A DNA stretch of 12,083 nucleotides. Origin: JBDTNQ01 sp039933635 (lineage in GTDB: Bacteria > Acidobacteriota > Vicinamibacteria > Vicinamibacterales > SCN-69-37). Location of the stretch: assembly GCA_039933635.1 (NCBI GenBank), contig JBDTNQ010000124.1, forward strand, positions 1 to 12,083, in the 5' to 3' direction. Made by a program: the position numbers and the translations under genes. Positions 1 through 6,831 of this stretch are shown here, piece after piece. The number at the start of each line of letters is the position of its first letter. Positions within the stretch are counted from its first letter, which is position 1. Under the pieces are notes generated by a model. That model was not told where the DNA came from. It worked only from the letters and a program-made list of their open reading frames with translations, and did not search any database.

Positions 1-1
1 C

Positions 2-655
2 AACCATCGCCTGTTCTGCGGCACCGAGAGCTTCTTCCGCACCGGCTACCGCGCGTCGTTGGTGAACGAATGGCTACCGGCGCTCGACGGCGTCGTCGAC
101 CGCCTGAAACACGGCGCCAGGGTTGCCGATATCGGCTGCGGACACGGCGCGTCCACCATCCTGATGGCGCAGGCATTCCCGAAGTCGAGCTTCATCGGCC
201 TGGATTATCACGACGCGTCGATCGCGACCGCCCGCGAGCGCGCGGTCGAGCAGGGCGTGACGGGCAACATCACGTTCGAGGTCAAACCTGCGACCGAACT
301 CGAGGGTCATGATTTCGACCTCATCTGCTTCATGGACTGCCTGCACGATCTGGGCGATCCCGTCGGCGCGCTCGCCCGTGCCCGCCAAGCGCTCAAGCAA
401 GACGGCAAGGTGCTGCTTGTGGAGCCCTACGCCGGCGACCGGCTGGAGGAGAACCTGAATCCGATTGGCCGCATGTATTACGCCGCGTCGGCAATGGCGT
501 GCACGCCACACTCGCTGTCGCAGGAGGTCGGACTCGGCCTTGGTGCGCAGGCGGGCGAGGAGCGCCTGCGCAAGGTCGCGCGCGACGCCGGGTTCTCCAA
601 CCTGCGCCGCGCCGCGCAGACGCCGGTCAACCTGATCCTCGAGCTGACCGCCTGA
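2..655 (+). CDS. Class I SAM-dependent methyltransferase, 3' part (5' end outside window)
   Basis: The reading frame is open from base 2 (NHRLFCGTESFFRTGYRA...), so the TTG at 59 is not the true start and the gene begins left of the window. The visible 217 residues hold the Rossmann methyltransferase core: motif I VADIGCGHGAST binds S-adenosylmethionine, the acidic residue after the second strand is in FIGLDYHD, and FDLICFMDCLHDLGDP is the post-core strand with the usual D-LHD pattern. The tail with NPIGRMYYAAS, SLSQEVGLGLGAQAGEE and a final TPVNLILELTA matches, from memory, the Rv2258c-like group, in which a winged-helix segment precedes the methyltransferase domain; that segment would lie upstream. 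The substrate cannot be told from sequence. A hairpin lies 33 nt after the stop, so transcription may end there. The methyltransferase fold is certain; the subgroup is likely. Confidence 0.9.
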   Translation, partial: NHRLFCGTESFFRTGYRASLVNEWLPALDGVVDRLKHGARVADIGCGHGASTILMAQAFPKSSFIGLDYHDASIATARERAVEQGVTGNITFEVKPATELEGHDFDLICFMDCLHDLGDPVGALARARQALKQDGKVLLVEPYAGDRLEENLNPIGRMYYAASAMACTPHSLSQEVGLGLGAQAGEERLRKVARDAGFSNLRRAAQTPVNLILELTA

Positions 656-688
656 TCGGCGACGTTCGGCCCAATGCGACGCACATAC

Positions 689-715
689 GCGGGTGGCGAC
701 GATGTCGCCGCCCGC
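689..715 (+). terminator. Strong hairpin after methyltransferase gene, possible terminator
   Basis: A 12-bp stem (689-700 with 704-715, one G-T wobble at 694/710) closes a GAT triloop, 33 nt after the methyltransferase stop and 73 nt before the next start codon. There is no T-run after it, so it does not meet the classic intrinsic-terminator pattern; in GC-rich genomes such stems may still stop transcription or protect a 3' end. Strand is assigned from the upstream gene. Confidence 0.45.
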
Positions 716-788
716 GGTCTGCCAGGTGCAATTCAGACCGTGTGCAGGCGGGATCTACCGCGGACCACACAGCGACTAGACTACCCGC

Positions 789-1622
789 ATGAACGAGGCG
801 ACGACCGCTCGGTGCCCCAGCTGCCAGACACCCATCAGCGACCGCTTCTGCCCGAAGTGCGGCGAGAAGCGCTTGACGACGCACGATTACTCCGTCGCGC
901 ACTTTGTTGAAGGAGCGCTCGAATCGATTTCGCACTTCGATCTTCGGATCCTCCGCAGCGCCTGGACGCTGCTGACTCGTCCCGGCTGGCTCACACGTGA
1001 CTACCTGTCCGGCAAACGTAGAGCCTCGGTCGGACCGATGCAGCTCTTCATCGTCATGAATATTCTCTACGCGCTGTCTGGTTGGAACTCCTTCCGCACG
1101 CCGCTGGCGATCCAGGAACAAGATCCACCCTTTACGGCGTTCAAGCAGGCAAGAGTCACCTCGGCGATCGTAAAGAGCGGCCTCAACCATGAGGAGTTCG
1201 GGCGAGAGTTCAATGCGGCCGCCGGAACCCAGGGCAAGACATGGATTCTCGTGATGATTCCGGCGTTCGCCGGATGCCTCGCCGCGCTCTATGGATTCCG
1301 GCGTTACTTCTTCGAGCATCTGGTCTTCGCCGCGCATTTCTATGCCTTTGTCCTGGCGGTGATGCTGATCACATCGCTCACCGTCACAAGCCTTCTGCTC
1401 GTCCTGCACCTGCATCTGGGATCACGAGGGCTCGACGCTCTCCTGAGCTCGATTGATCTCGGTGCCTTCATTCTTTACCTGTTTCTCGCGCTCAGGCGCG
1501 CGTACGGTGATGGCGCCATGGCCTCGGCGATCCGAGCTGTGGTGCTCGCGGGACTGCTCACTCCGATCCTGATGGCGTATCGCTTCCTGCTCTTCTTCGT
1601 CACGCTGTGGGCGATGCACTAG
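789..1622 (+). CDS. DUF3667-type zinc-ribbon integral membrane protein
   Basis: This 277-residue protein opens with a four-cysteine zinc ribbon (CPSC at 9-12, CPKC at 21-24). It continues with a conserved-looking stretch (SAWTLLTRPGWLTRDYLSGKR, about 57-77) and then hydrophobic segments near 83-99, 151-170, 177-210 (long enough for one or two spans), 222-236 and 248-274. A short N-terminal ribbon, a Pro-Gly/Tyr/Gly-Lys-Arg block and four to six spans are the layout of the DUF3667 family, whose function is unknown. The ribbon is expected to be cytoplasmic. The ATG at 789 was chosen because it puts the ribbon at the N-terminus and no other in-frame start is visible; no clear Shine-Dalgarno precedes it. 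It stands alone between the methyltransferase hairpin and a probable remnant. Confidence 0.82.
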   Translation: MNEATTARCPSCQTPISDRFCPKCGEKRLTTHDYSVAHFVEGALESISHFDLRILRSAWTLLTRPGWLTRDYLSGKRRASVGPMQLFIVMNILYALSGWNSFRTPLAIQEQDPPFTAFKQARVTSAIVKSGLNHEEFGREFNAAAGTQGKTWILVMIPAFAGCLAALYGFRRYFFEHLVFAAHFYAFVLAVMLITSLTVTSLLLVLHLHLGSRGLDALLSSIDLGAFILYLFLALRRAYGDGAMASAIRAVVLAGLLTPILMAYRFLLFFVTLWAMH

Positions 1623-1623
1623 C

Positions 1624-1807
1624 CATCGCCGCAAGAGCGAGAACGATCCGGCCGCGCTGCCGAAGGCGATGCTGATGAAGAAGGCGCCGTTCGATCTGCC
1701 CGTACCGAGCGTGCCGGGGCTGGCCGCGCCCCACGAAGTTCCACGCCGAGTACGACGCGGCACAGCGCGCGTATCGGTTCACGTTGTCAGGCTTCGTCGC
1801 GGCCTGA
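1624..1807 (+). pseudogene. Possible 3' remnant of an unrecognised gene with a frameshift
   Basis: Between the DUF3667 gene and the permease there is protein-like sequence in two frames. Frame +1 gives KSENDPAALPKAMLMKK followed by APFDLPVPSVPGLAAP, and frame +2 then gives TKFHAEYDAAQRAYRFTLSG to a TGA at 1805-1807. Removing one C from the CCCC run near 1730-1733 joins them into a single C-terminus of about 60 residues. No family was recognised and no start codon with a ribosome site is evident, so this may be the tail of a gene lost by deletion. The alternative is ordinary non-coding GC-rich sequence. Confidence 0.3.
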
Positions 1808-1845
1808 ACGAGTGGCGCGGAACATCTGCCACCACGTTTCCGTCC

Positions 1846-1850
1846 GAGGG
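1846..1850 (+). promoter_or_regulatory. Ribosome binding site deciding the permease start
   Basis: GAGGG lies 3 nt before the ATG at 1854. The spacing is short, but no comparable site precedes the GTG at 1812, which would add 14 residues before the typical ADOP opening MDWLRRDLRIAARALLRRP. Confidence 0.5.
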
Positions 1851-1853
1851 ACG

Positions 1854-4295
1854 ATGGATTGGCTTCGCCGTGACCTGCGTATCGCCGCCCGCGCGCTTCT
1901 GCGGCGGCCCGCCTTCACGATTCTCGTCGTCGGAACGCTCGCGGTCGGACTCAGCGTGAACCTGGTCGCCTGGCGGGTGGTCGACGCGCTTGGCGCCAGC
2001 GCCAGTCGGTTCACAGGGCCCGGGGGCGCCGGATGGGTGTTCGCGGGGACTGCCTCCCGTCCGTGGGCCGGCACGTCGCCGCGCGTATTCGACGCGGTCG
2101 TCGGGCAGAGCGTCGCGTTTGAAGCGGTGGCGGCGGAAGGCCGGACGCCGCTGGCGCTGAAGTCCGAGGCGGGCGCCGTTCAGGTATGGGCTCTTCTCGT
2201 CTCACCGCGCTACTTTGATCTGGTGTCGGCGCCGCTCGTGGCAGGCCGGCGCCTGCCGCCTCTCGACCCGGCGGACCCATCCATCCCTGTCGTCGTGAGC
2301 GAGCGCTTCTGGCGCACGCAACTGCGAGCCACGCCCGACTGGTCCGTCAACGGTCTCGTCCTCAACACCCGCAACGCCAGCATCGTGGGAATCGTGGCCG
2401 ACGACTTTCAGGGTCCCGGCGGCCTGTTCGAGCCGGACGTGTGGATGCCGCTCGAGGCGCGTCGCCCGTTGGCACTACCGGCGGCCCTCAGTGCCGACGA
2501 CTCGACGTGGCTCGCGCTGATCGCGCGTCCGAAGCCCGGTGTCCATCCCGCGGCGCTCGCGCTCGACCTCGAGCGCATCGTGCAACCGCTTCGCCGCTCA
2601 TCGGTCCTCGGGGTCCCCGGGGGCCCCGGGGTCCCCGGTGTGCGGGCGGCGTTCGTGCCGTTCGTGGACGGTCATCCAGAGGCGCGCGCGCTGAGGCCCG
2701 TCGCGGCGATCGCCATGGTCGCGGTCGGCATGGTCCTGCTGGTCGCCTGCTTCAACGTCGCAGGGCTGATGCTCGCGAAGTCCGCGGACCGTCGGCGCGA
2801 GTTCGGTCTTCGCGCTGCCCTCGGCGCGTCGCGAGGCCAGCTGATCCGACACATTCTGATTGAGCAGTTCCTGCTCGCGCCGGTGGCCGTGCCCGTCGCC
2901 CTGCTCCTTGCGACCTGGAGCAGTGCGCTGCTGTCGGCCTTCAGTTTGCCCGCGCCCATTCCCCAGCGGTTGCACGCCCAGACAGACGGGCGCGCGATCG
3001 CGGTGGGCGTGGTCCTGTCGCTGGTGGCCGCGCTCGTTCCAGCGATCGTGCCGGCCTGGCAGGTCTGGCGCGGCAGCCTCGTGAAATGGATCGCCGGTGG
3101 CGCAACAGGATTGACGGGCAGTCGCGCGCAGGCTCGCGCGCGCCGCGTGTTCCTCGTGCTTCAACTGGCGGGATCGACCGTCTTCCTGACCCTGGCCCTG
3201 CTCCTGGGCCGTGGCTACGTCACGCTTCGACACGCGAATCCCGGCTTCGATGCCGAGCACATCGCCGTCGTCGAACTCGCGCCCGCGGCGTACGGCCACC
3301 CGCCCCAGGCCACTCGCCAGATCGTGTCCGCCTTTCTCGATCGGGCCGCGGCGTTGCCGGGCGTCACAGCGGTCAGTGCCGCCGATCGCGTTCCGTTCTT
3401 CGTCGGCTCCGATCGGGTCGTGCCCATCGGAGCCGAGGGCCGTGACTGCGCCAGGGGAGGCTGTTCCACGGCCGATGTGTATGCCGTCGATGCGCGGTAC
3501 ATGCAAACAATGGGAGTCGCCATCCAGGCCGGGCGGATGTTCTCCGACGACGGCCGCAGCGATCAGGTGGTGATCAACGCCGCTGCCGCGACCGAGTTCT
3601 GGCCTGGTGTCTCACCGATTGGGCGATCCTTTCGCGTCGACGACGGTCGAATGGTCACCGTCGTCGGCATCGTTGGCAACATGTCGTACCGTCTGCTCAC
3701 CGACGGGGACGCGCGCCCGGCAATTTTTCGGCCACTGCGTGACGGCGATTTCGGCGGTCCTGTCACGATCGTCGTGCGCACGCTTGGTGAGCCGGGCCTT
3801 CTCGCCGCGCCGCTCCGAGAGGCGATCCGCCGGGTGGATGCGAGCCTTCCTCCGCAGTCAATCGGCACGATGGTGGATCGTCTCGCGCAACCCCTGTGGC
3901 CCGCGCGCGCGCTGGCGGGCTTCCTGGCCGTCTGCGGAGCACTCGCCACAGCGCTCGCCGCGGTGGGCCTTTTCGGGGTCACGCACGCGGTCGTCAGTCA
4001 GCGGACGCGCGAGTTCGGAGTGCGCGCGGCAATCGGCGCATCGGCGCGCGCGCTGCGAATCATGGTCCTCGCTGAGTCCCTGCGGCTCGTCGCACCCGGT
4101 CTGGCGCTGGGCGTGTTGCTCGGGACCGTGGTCAACGCGCTGCTCCGGGTGCGCGTCCTCGGCATCGATCGCGTTCAACCGGAAACGTTTGCGATGGCGG
4201 CCGCACTGGAAGTGACCGTGGTCATCGTCGCCAGTTGGCTGCCGGCGCGGCGGGCGGGCCGCACCGATCCACTCCAGGCTCTGCGGGCGGAGTAA
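1854..4295 (+). CDS. ADOP-class FtsX/MacB-like permease (duplicated orphan permease)
   Basis: The 813-residue product has two copies of the MacB-type unit. Residues 19-42 form the first span (FTILVVGTLAVGLSVNLVAW), followed by a large periplasmic domain and, from about 282 to 410, an FtsX domain with three spans and the hallmark REFGLRAALGASRGQLIRH. A second span at about 433-455, a second periplasmic domain, and a second FtsX domain from about 682 with TREFGVRAAIGASARAL complete the protein. Length, opening and duplication match the ADOP family (TIGR03434), membrane permeases without an ATPase encoded alongside; no ATPase gene is visible here. Relatives of this fold move lipids, lipoproteins or drugs by mechanotransmission, but the substrate is unknown. 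ADOP genes often sit beside a PadR regulator, which is not seen here. The last 133 bp are repeated exactly at 6651-6783. Confidence 0.93.
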   Translation: MDWLRRDLRIAARALLRRPAFTILVVGTLAVGLSVNLVAWRVVDALGASASRFTGPGGAGWVFAGTASRPWAGTSPRVFDAVVGQSVAFEAVAAEGRTPLALKSEAGAVQVWALLVSPRYFDLVSAPLVAGRRLPPLDPADPSIPVVVSERFWRTQLRATPDWSVNGLVLNTRNASIVGIVADDFQGPGGLFEPDVWMPLEARRPLALPAALSADDSTWLALIARPKPGVHPAALALDLERIVQPLRRSSVLGVPGGPGVPGVRAAFVPFVDGHPEARALRPVAAIAMVAVGMVLLVACFNVAGLMLAKSADRRREFGLRAALGASRGQLIRHILIEQFLLAPVAVPVALLLATWSSALLSAFSLPAPIPQRLHAQTDGRAIAVGVVLSLVAALVPAIVPAWQVWRGSLVKWIAGGATGLTGSRAQARARRVFLVLQLAGSTVFLTLALLLGRGYVTLRHANPGFDAEHIAVVELAPAAYGHPPQATRQIVSAFLDRAAALPGVTAVSAADRVPFFVGSDRVVPIGAEGRDCARGGCSTADVYAVDARYMQTMGVAIQAGRMFSDDGRSDQVVINAAAATEFWPGVSPIGRSFRVDDGRMVTVVGIVGNMSYRLLTDGDARPAIFRPLRDGDFGGPVTIVVRTLGEPGLLAAPLREAIRRVDASLPPQSIGTMVDRLAQPLWPARALAGFLAVCGALATALAAVGLFGVTHAVVSQRTREFGVRAAIGASARALRIMVLAESLRLVAPGLALGVLLGTVVNALLRVRVLGIDRVQPETFAMAAALEVTVVIVASWLPARRAGRTDPLQALRAE
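2610..2636. repeat. Three tandem 9-bp near-palindromic units inside the permease gene
   Basis: GGGGTCCCC, GGGGGCCCC and GGGGTCCCC follow each other without gaps and encode an in-frame Val-Pro-Gly / Gly-Pro-Gly pattern (GVPGGPGVPGV) in the first periplasmic domain. The total length is a multiple of three, so the frame is kept. It looks like a local expansion or a small palindromic insert in a flexible loop. Confidence 0.7.
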
Positions 4296-4297
4296 AC
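4165..4297 (+). repeat. 133-bp perfect direct repeat, left copy (3' end of permease gene)
   Basis: Every base from 4165 to 4297 is identical to 6651-6783 (offset 2486). Bases 4164/6650 (A/G) and 4298/6784 (C/G) differ, so the edges are sharp. The copy encodes the last 43 residues of the permease from near DRVQPETFAM to LQALRAE, its TAA stop and two further bases. Confidence 0.95.
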
Positions 4298-4347
4298 CGC
4301 GGATCTTCATGGGCCAGCCCTCCCGTCATCGTCGTTCCGGAGGATGC

Positions 4348-4524
4348 ATGCCACCACAGACCTCAGCCATTGTTCTCAGCGTCGGCATGCTCGTGACGGT
4401 GTTCAAGCCGATCCGGCAGTGTGGCGTCAGCATCCTGGCGTCGGCCGGCATCGCCGGCATCATCGTCGGGCTGGCGGCTGTCCAACGCCGGGGTGGGCCC
4501 GTCATATGTCTTGATGACTCCTGA
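4348..4524 (+). pseudogene. Fragment of an MscS-type mechanosensitive channel (pore-helix region)
   Basis: After a Shine-Dalgarno-like GGAGG (4339-4343) the frame from ATG 4348 encodes 58 residues. The middle, VFKPIRQCGVSILASAG then IAGIIVGLAA, is the pore-lining third helix of MscS channels, where small residues (Gly/Ala) alternate so that helices pack around the pore; the preceding SAIVLSVGMLVTVFK is the end of the previous span. In intact relatives the text continues AAQ-R-T-L-G and then a beta domain of over 100 residues. Here it degrades after LAAVQRR and stops, and nothing upstream supplies the earlier spans. I read it as a remnant. It could still be translated as a small membrane peptide, since a start and ribosome site are present. 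Its end overlaps the hydrolase start by 11 bp. Confidence 0.6.
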
Positions 4525-5985
4525 ATCCGAACGCCGATCTCTGGGCCCGGCCGATCCGCCGAGGCGATCGATCCGACGACTGTCCGTCCTCGCGGGGCTG
4601 ACCAGCGTGCTGCTGCCGGGAGGGGCCGCGCCACCGATAGACACCCCGGCCGTGCTGTTCGAGCCCGTGGCCCTGCGCATGCAGGCCGGCCACACGCTGA
4701 CCGCCGAGTTGGGCCGTTTCGACGTCCCGGAACACCGAGCCAATCCGCGCGCGCGATCGATCACGCTCCGCTTCGTGGCCTGCGGTCGATCGCCGACCAT
4801 CCGGGCCATCCGATCGTCTACCTGGCCGGTGGGCCGGGGAGTGCGGGCACGGCCGATCTGCAGGGCCCCCGGGGCCCGATGTTCGAGCGACTGCGCAGCG
4901 TGGCTGACGTCATCATTCCCGACCAGCGCGGCACGGGGCGATCGAACGCCATTCCGATTTGCGAGCCTGATGCCCGGCTCGACCCGATGATGCTGACAGG
5001 GCCCGCCATCGCGGGATACTTCCGTCAACAGTTCGGGCGCTGCCTCGACCAATGGCGCGCGGCCGGGGTCGATCCGGCGGGGTACACGCTGATGGACTCG
5101 GCCGAGGATCTCGAAGCCCTGCGCCTGGCCCTCGGCGCGCGACGCATCGATCTAGTCGCGATCAGCTACGGCCCGCAGCTGGCCTCGGCCTACATGAAGG
5201 CCCACCCGAGCCACGTCGGCCGCGCGGTGTTGGCGTCGGGACGCGGGCTCGACCAGACGGTGCGACTGCCGGCCGACGTGGATGCCTATCTCCGGCGGAT
5301 GGGTGGCGCCGAACTGGTCGACACGATGCGCCGGGTCCATGCCCGGCTCGATGCCAATCCGGTGACCGTCGAACTGACGCCACAGGGCAGCCGCGATCCC
5401 GTGACGATCCGATTCGATTCTTTTCCCGTCCGCTACGCCGTCTCCTTCTTCCTCATCAACGATGCGTCTGGCGCCCGGAGCCTGACGGATCTCTACCGCC
5501 GGATGGACCAGGGTGACTTTGCCGCGATCGCGCAGCTGATCCAGAGCCGCTGCCTCGACCCGCGCGCCGGCCGTTTCACCGCCTTCCGTGGCATGGGGGA
5601 AATCATGGACCTGTCCAGCAACTGGTCGGCCGCGCGCAAGGCGCTGTGGCAGTCACAGGTGGCCCAAAGCGCGCTGGGGGATGCGCACAATTATCCGGTG
5701 CCGCAAGGCCTGGGCGACTGGCCGGACCTCGACATCGATCCGGCGTGGCGCCAGCCGCTGAAGACCTCCATTCCCACACTCTTCCTGACTGGCACGGCAG
5801 ACGGACGTCTGCCCATGGAGTCGCAGGCGGCAACGATGCGCGGGTTCAGCCGGGGCCGGCAGATCGTGATCGACGGGGGAGGGCACAATCTGTTCGAACA
5901 GTCGGTGGACATTCAGGAGGCGACACGACTGTTCCTGGCCAGTGGGCGCGTGGTCCAGCCGCGCATCGTGCTGCCCTCGGCGTGA
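4514..5985 (+). pseudogene. Exported alpha/beta hydrolase (peptidase S33/TAP-like), one frameshift
   Basis: The gene is readable in two frames. Frame +2 from ATG 4514 gives a signal-like N-terminus (RRLSVLAGLTSVLLPGGAAPP) and the family's opening strand (TLTAELGRFDVPEHRAN, ITLRFV). Near 4777-4780 one base appears lost, and frame +1 continues LRSIADHPGHPIVYLAGGPG to the TGA at 5983. The rest is a standard S33/TAP-like hydrolase: oxyanion-hole GGPG, DQRGTGRSN, nucleophile elbow AISYG with Ser codon at 5164-5166 (the usual first Gly is Ala), acid Asp in LTGTADGRLP and His in DGGGHNLFE. All catalytic residues lie after the shift, so only secretion and the N-terminal strands are broken. The family includes proline iminopeptidase-like and TAP-like peptidases; the substrate is unknown. 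A sequencing error is the main alternative to a real pseudogene. Confidence 0.8.
4863..4877. repeat. GGGCCCCCGGGGCCC palindromic patch in the hydrolase gene
   Basis: This 15-base GC palindrome encodes QGPRGPMF just after the oxyanion-hole motif of the hydrolase. It resembles the GGGGNCCCC units at 2610-2636 and likewise keeps the frame. Confidence 0.5.
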
Positions 5986-6045
5986 AGGCCGAGCGGCCCA
6001 CTGCGGGACCCTGCGTGCCCCATGGCATGAGCATGCAGGCCTTCA
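5983..6045. terminator. Inverted repeat spanning two convergent stop codons, weak terminator candidate
   Basis: TGAAGGCC (5983-5990) and GGCCTTCA (6038-6045) are perfect inverted copies 47 nt apart. Each contains the stop codon of the gene that runs into it: the hydrolase from the left and the oxidoreductase remnant from the right. The large loop and missing T-runs make termination uncertain; the symmetry could be chance. Confidence 0.25.
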
Positions 6046-6372
6046 ATTGCTCAGCGAGGGCGTCTCACGTAGAAACTCGGATCCCTGGGTGCGCGCCAGG
6101 AGGAATGCTGCGGCCGATCCTGCGGTCACCGACAGGCCCAATCCACGCCCGTCCGCGCTCGTGCGCACGGGCTTCGCGGGGCCCTTCGTGATGGCCGCCA
6201 TGCGGACGGCCACCCACTCCACATCGCTCGCCCGGAGCGCGTCCTTCATCCGCTCCTTGTCCTCGAGAATGGGGCCAAGGCGACGCACCACGGCCGGGAG
6301 CACGCGGCGCGTGAACCACGACCCGCTGCCGCCGGTACCGATGTTCGACATGTTCACCAGGCGCCTGACGGC
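6043..6372 (-). pseudogene. C-terminal remnant of an NmrA-like/atypical SDR oxidoreductase
   Basis: Read on the minus strand, the frame gives VRRLVNMSNIGTGGSGSW, then RVLPAVVRRLGPILEDKERM, SDVEWVAVRMAAITKGP and a Gly/Ala-rich SVTAGSAAAFLLARTQG before the TGA at 6043-6045. This is the second half of NAD(P)-binding atypical short-chain dehydrogenases of the NmrA type: the strand ending in (S/N)-x-x-G, an E(D)KE helix and the W-x-x-x-R strand. The N-terminal dinucleotide-binding GxxGxxG half (about 100 residues) is missing: an in-frame TAG lies at 6387-6385, and homology appears to end about where the transposase fragment on the other strand begins. The gene is therefore truncated, probably non-functional, and convergent with the hydrolase. 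Confidence 0.65.
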
Positions 6373-6373
6373 G

Positions 6374-6469
6374 GCGCTGTCGCCCTATCTGCGCGGCTAC
6401 AACCATCAGCGTCCACACGCGAGCCTCGGCCGACGCTCGCCGTGGAGGCGTTTCCAAGAGGCTGCCTAA
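6374..6469 (+). mobile_element. C-terminal fragment of an integrase-core transposase (IS3/IS481-like)
   Basis: The plus frame gives ALSPYLRGYNHQRPHASLGR then RSPWRRFQEAA and a TAA at 6467-6469. YNxxRPHxxLxxxxP is the conserved end of the DDE integrase core of IS3- and IS481-type transposases. Only about 31 residues remain; the catalytic Asp/Asp/Glu region and the DNA-binding domain are absent. No terminal inverted repeat or target duplication was recognised at either edge. Its left boundary coincides with the point where the oxidoreductase on the opposite strand breaks off, which suggests insertion or recombination there. Confidence 0.6.
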
Positions 6470-6470
6470 G

Positions 6471-6650
6471 ATGAACAACCTCGGCGAACCCCGAGAGCGC
6501 GGCCACAAGAACGACCACCAGCAAGTCGGGCAGGTAGAACCCCTCCGGCGGTGCGCCATTGAGCCCAGTCCTTTGAGCTGTGACAAACAGCTGAACGGCA
6601 ATCGTTGCGCAGAAGAGTCCGAGTAGTCCCGAGAGCACGGCGATGAAAAG
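6471..6650 (-). pseudogene. Fragment of an unrecognised membrane protein
   Basis: The minus-strand frame from 6650 encodes about 60 residues with two hydrophobic segments, LFIAVLSGLLGLFCATIAVQ and DLLVVVLVAALSGFAEVV, joined by a polar loop (TAQRTGLNGAPPEGFYLP). The composition is that of a two-span hairpin from an integral membrane protein. The piece ends abruptly on both sides: at 6651 the permease-tail repeat begins, and near 6470 the transposase fragment ends. No family was recognised and there is no evident start codon with a ribosome site, so I take it as an internal fragment. Confidence 0.4.
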
Positions 6651-6783
6651 TCGATCGCGTTCAACCGGAAACGTTTGCGATGGCGGCCGCACTGGAAGTG
6701 ACCGTGGTCATCGTCGCCAGTTGGCTGCCGGCGCGGCGGGCGGGCCGCACCGATCCACTCCAGGCTCTGCGGGCGGAGTAAAC
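6651..6783 (+). pseudogene. 133-bp perfect direct repeat, right copy: isolated ADOP permease tail
   Basis: This is an exact copy of 4165-4297. It encodes the last 43 residues of an ADOP permease (ETFAMAAALEVTVVIVASWL then PARRAGRTDPLQALRAE) and a TAA at 6779-6781, with no permease sequence before it; the preceding bases belong to the membrane-protein fragment on the other strand. It cannot make a permease. It is either a duplication end-point, the trace of recombination between permease genes, or an assembly join. 48 nt with no visible feature separate it from the stop of the lipoprotein gene. Confidence 0.92.
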
Positions 6784-6831
6784 GTCCCACGGCCGCCGCT
6801 CGCACTCAGGCATCACCGCCAGCGCGTCGTC

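Noticed and set aside
2598..3506. 302-codon minus-strand open frame inside the permease gene.
   Set aside because: It is antisense to conserved FtsX sequence, rich in His/Arg/Asp/Gly as expected of a GC-rich shadow, and has no ribosome site.
5942..6373. Open plus-strand frame leading into the transposase fragment, which might make a larger transposase.
   Set aside because: Upstream of 6374 the text shows no integrase motifs and is antisense to the well-conserved oxidoreductase remnant.
6065..6805. Long minus-strand frame of 246 codons across the scarred region.
   Set aside because: It is low-complexity Arg/Gly/Ser/Pro text antisense to or out of frame with the recognised fragments; no domain is visible.
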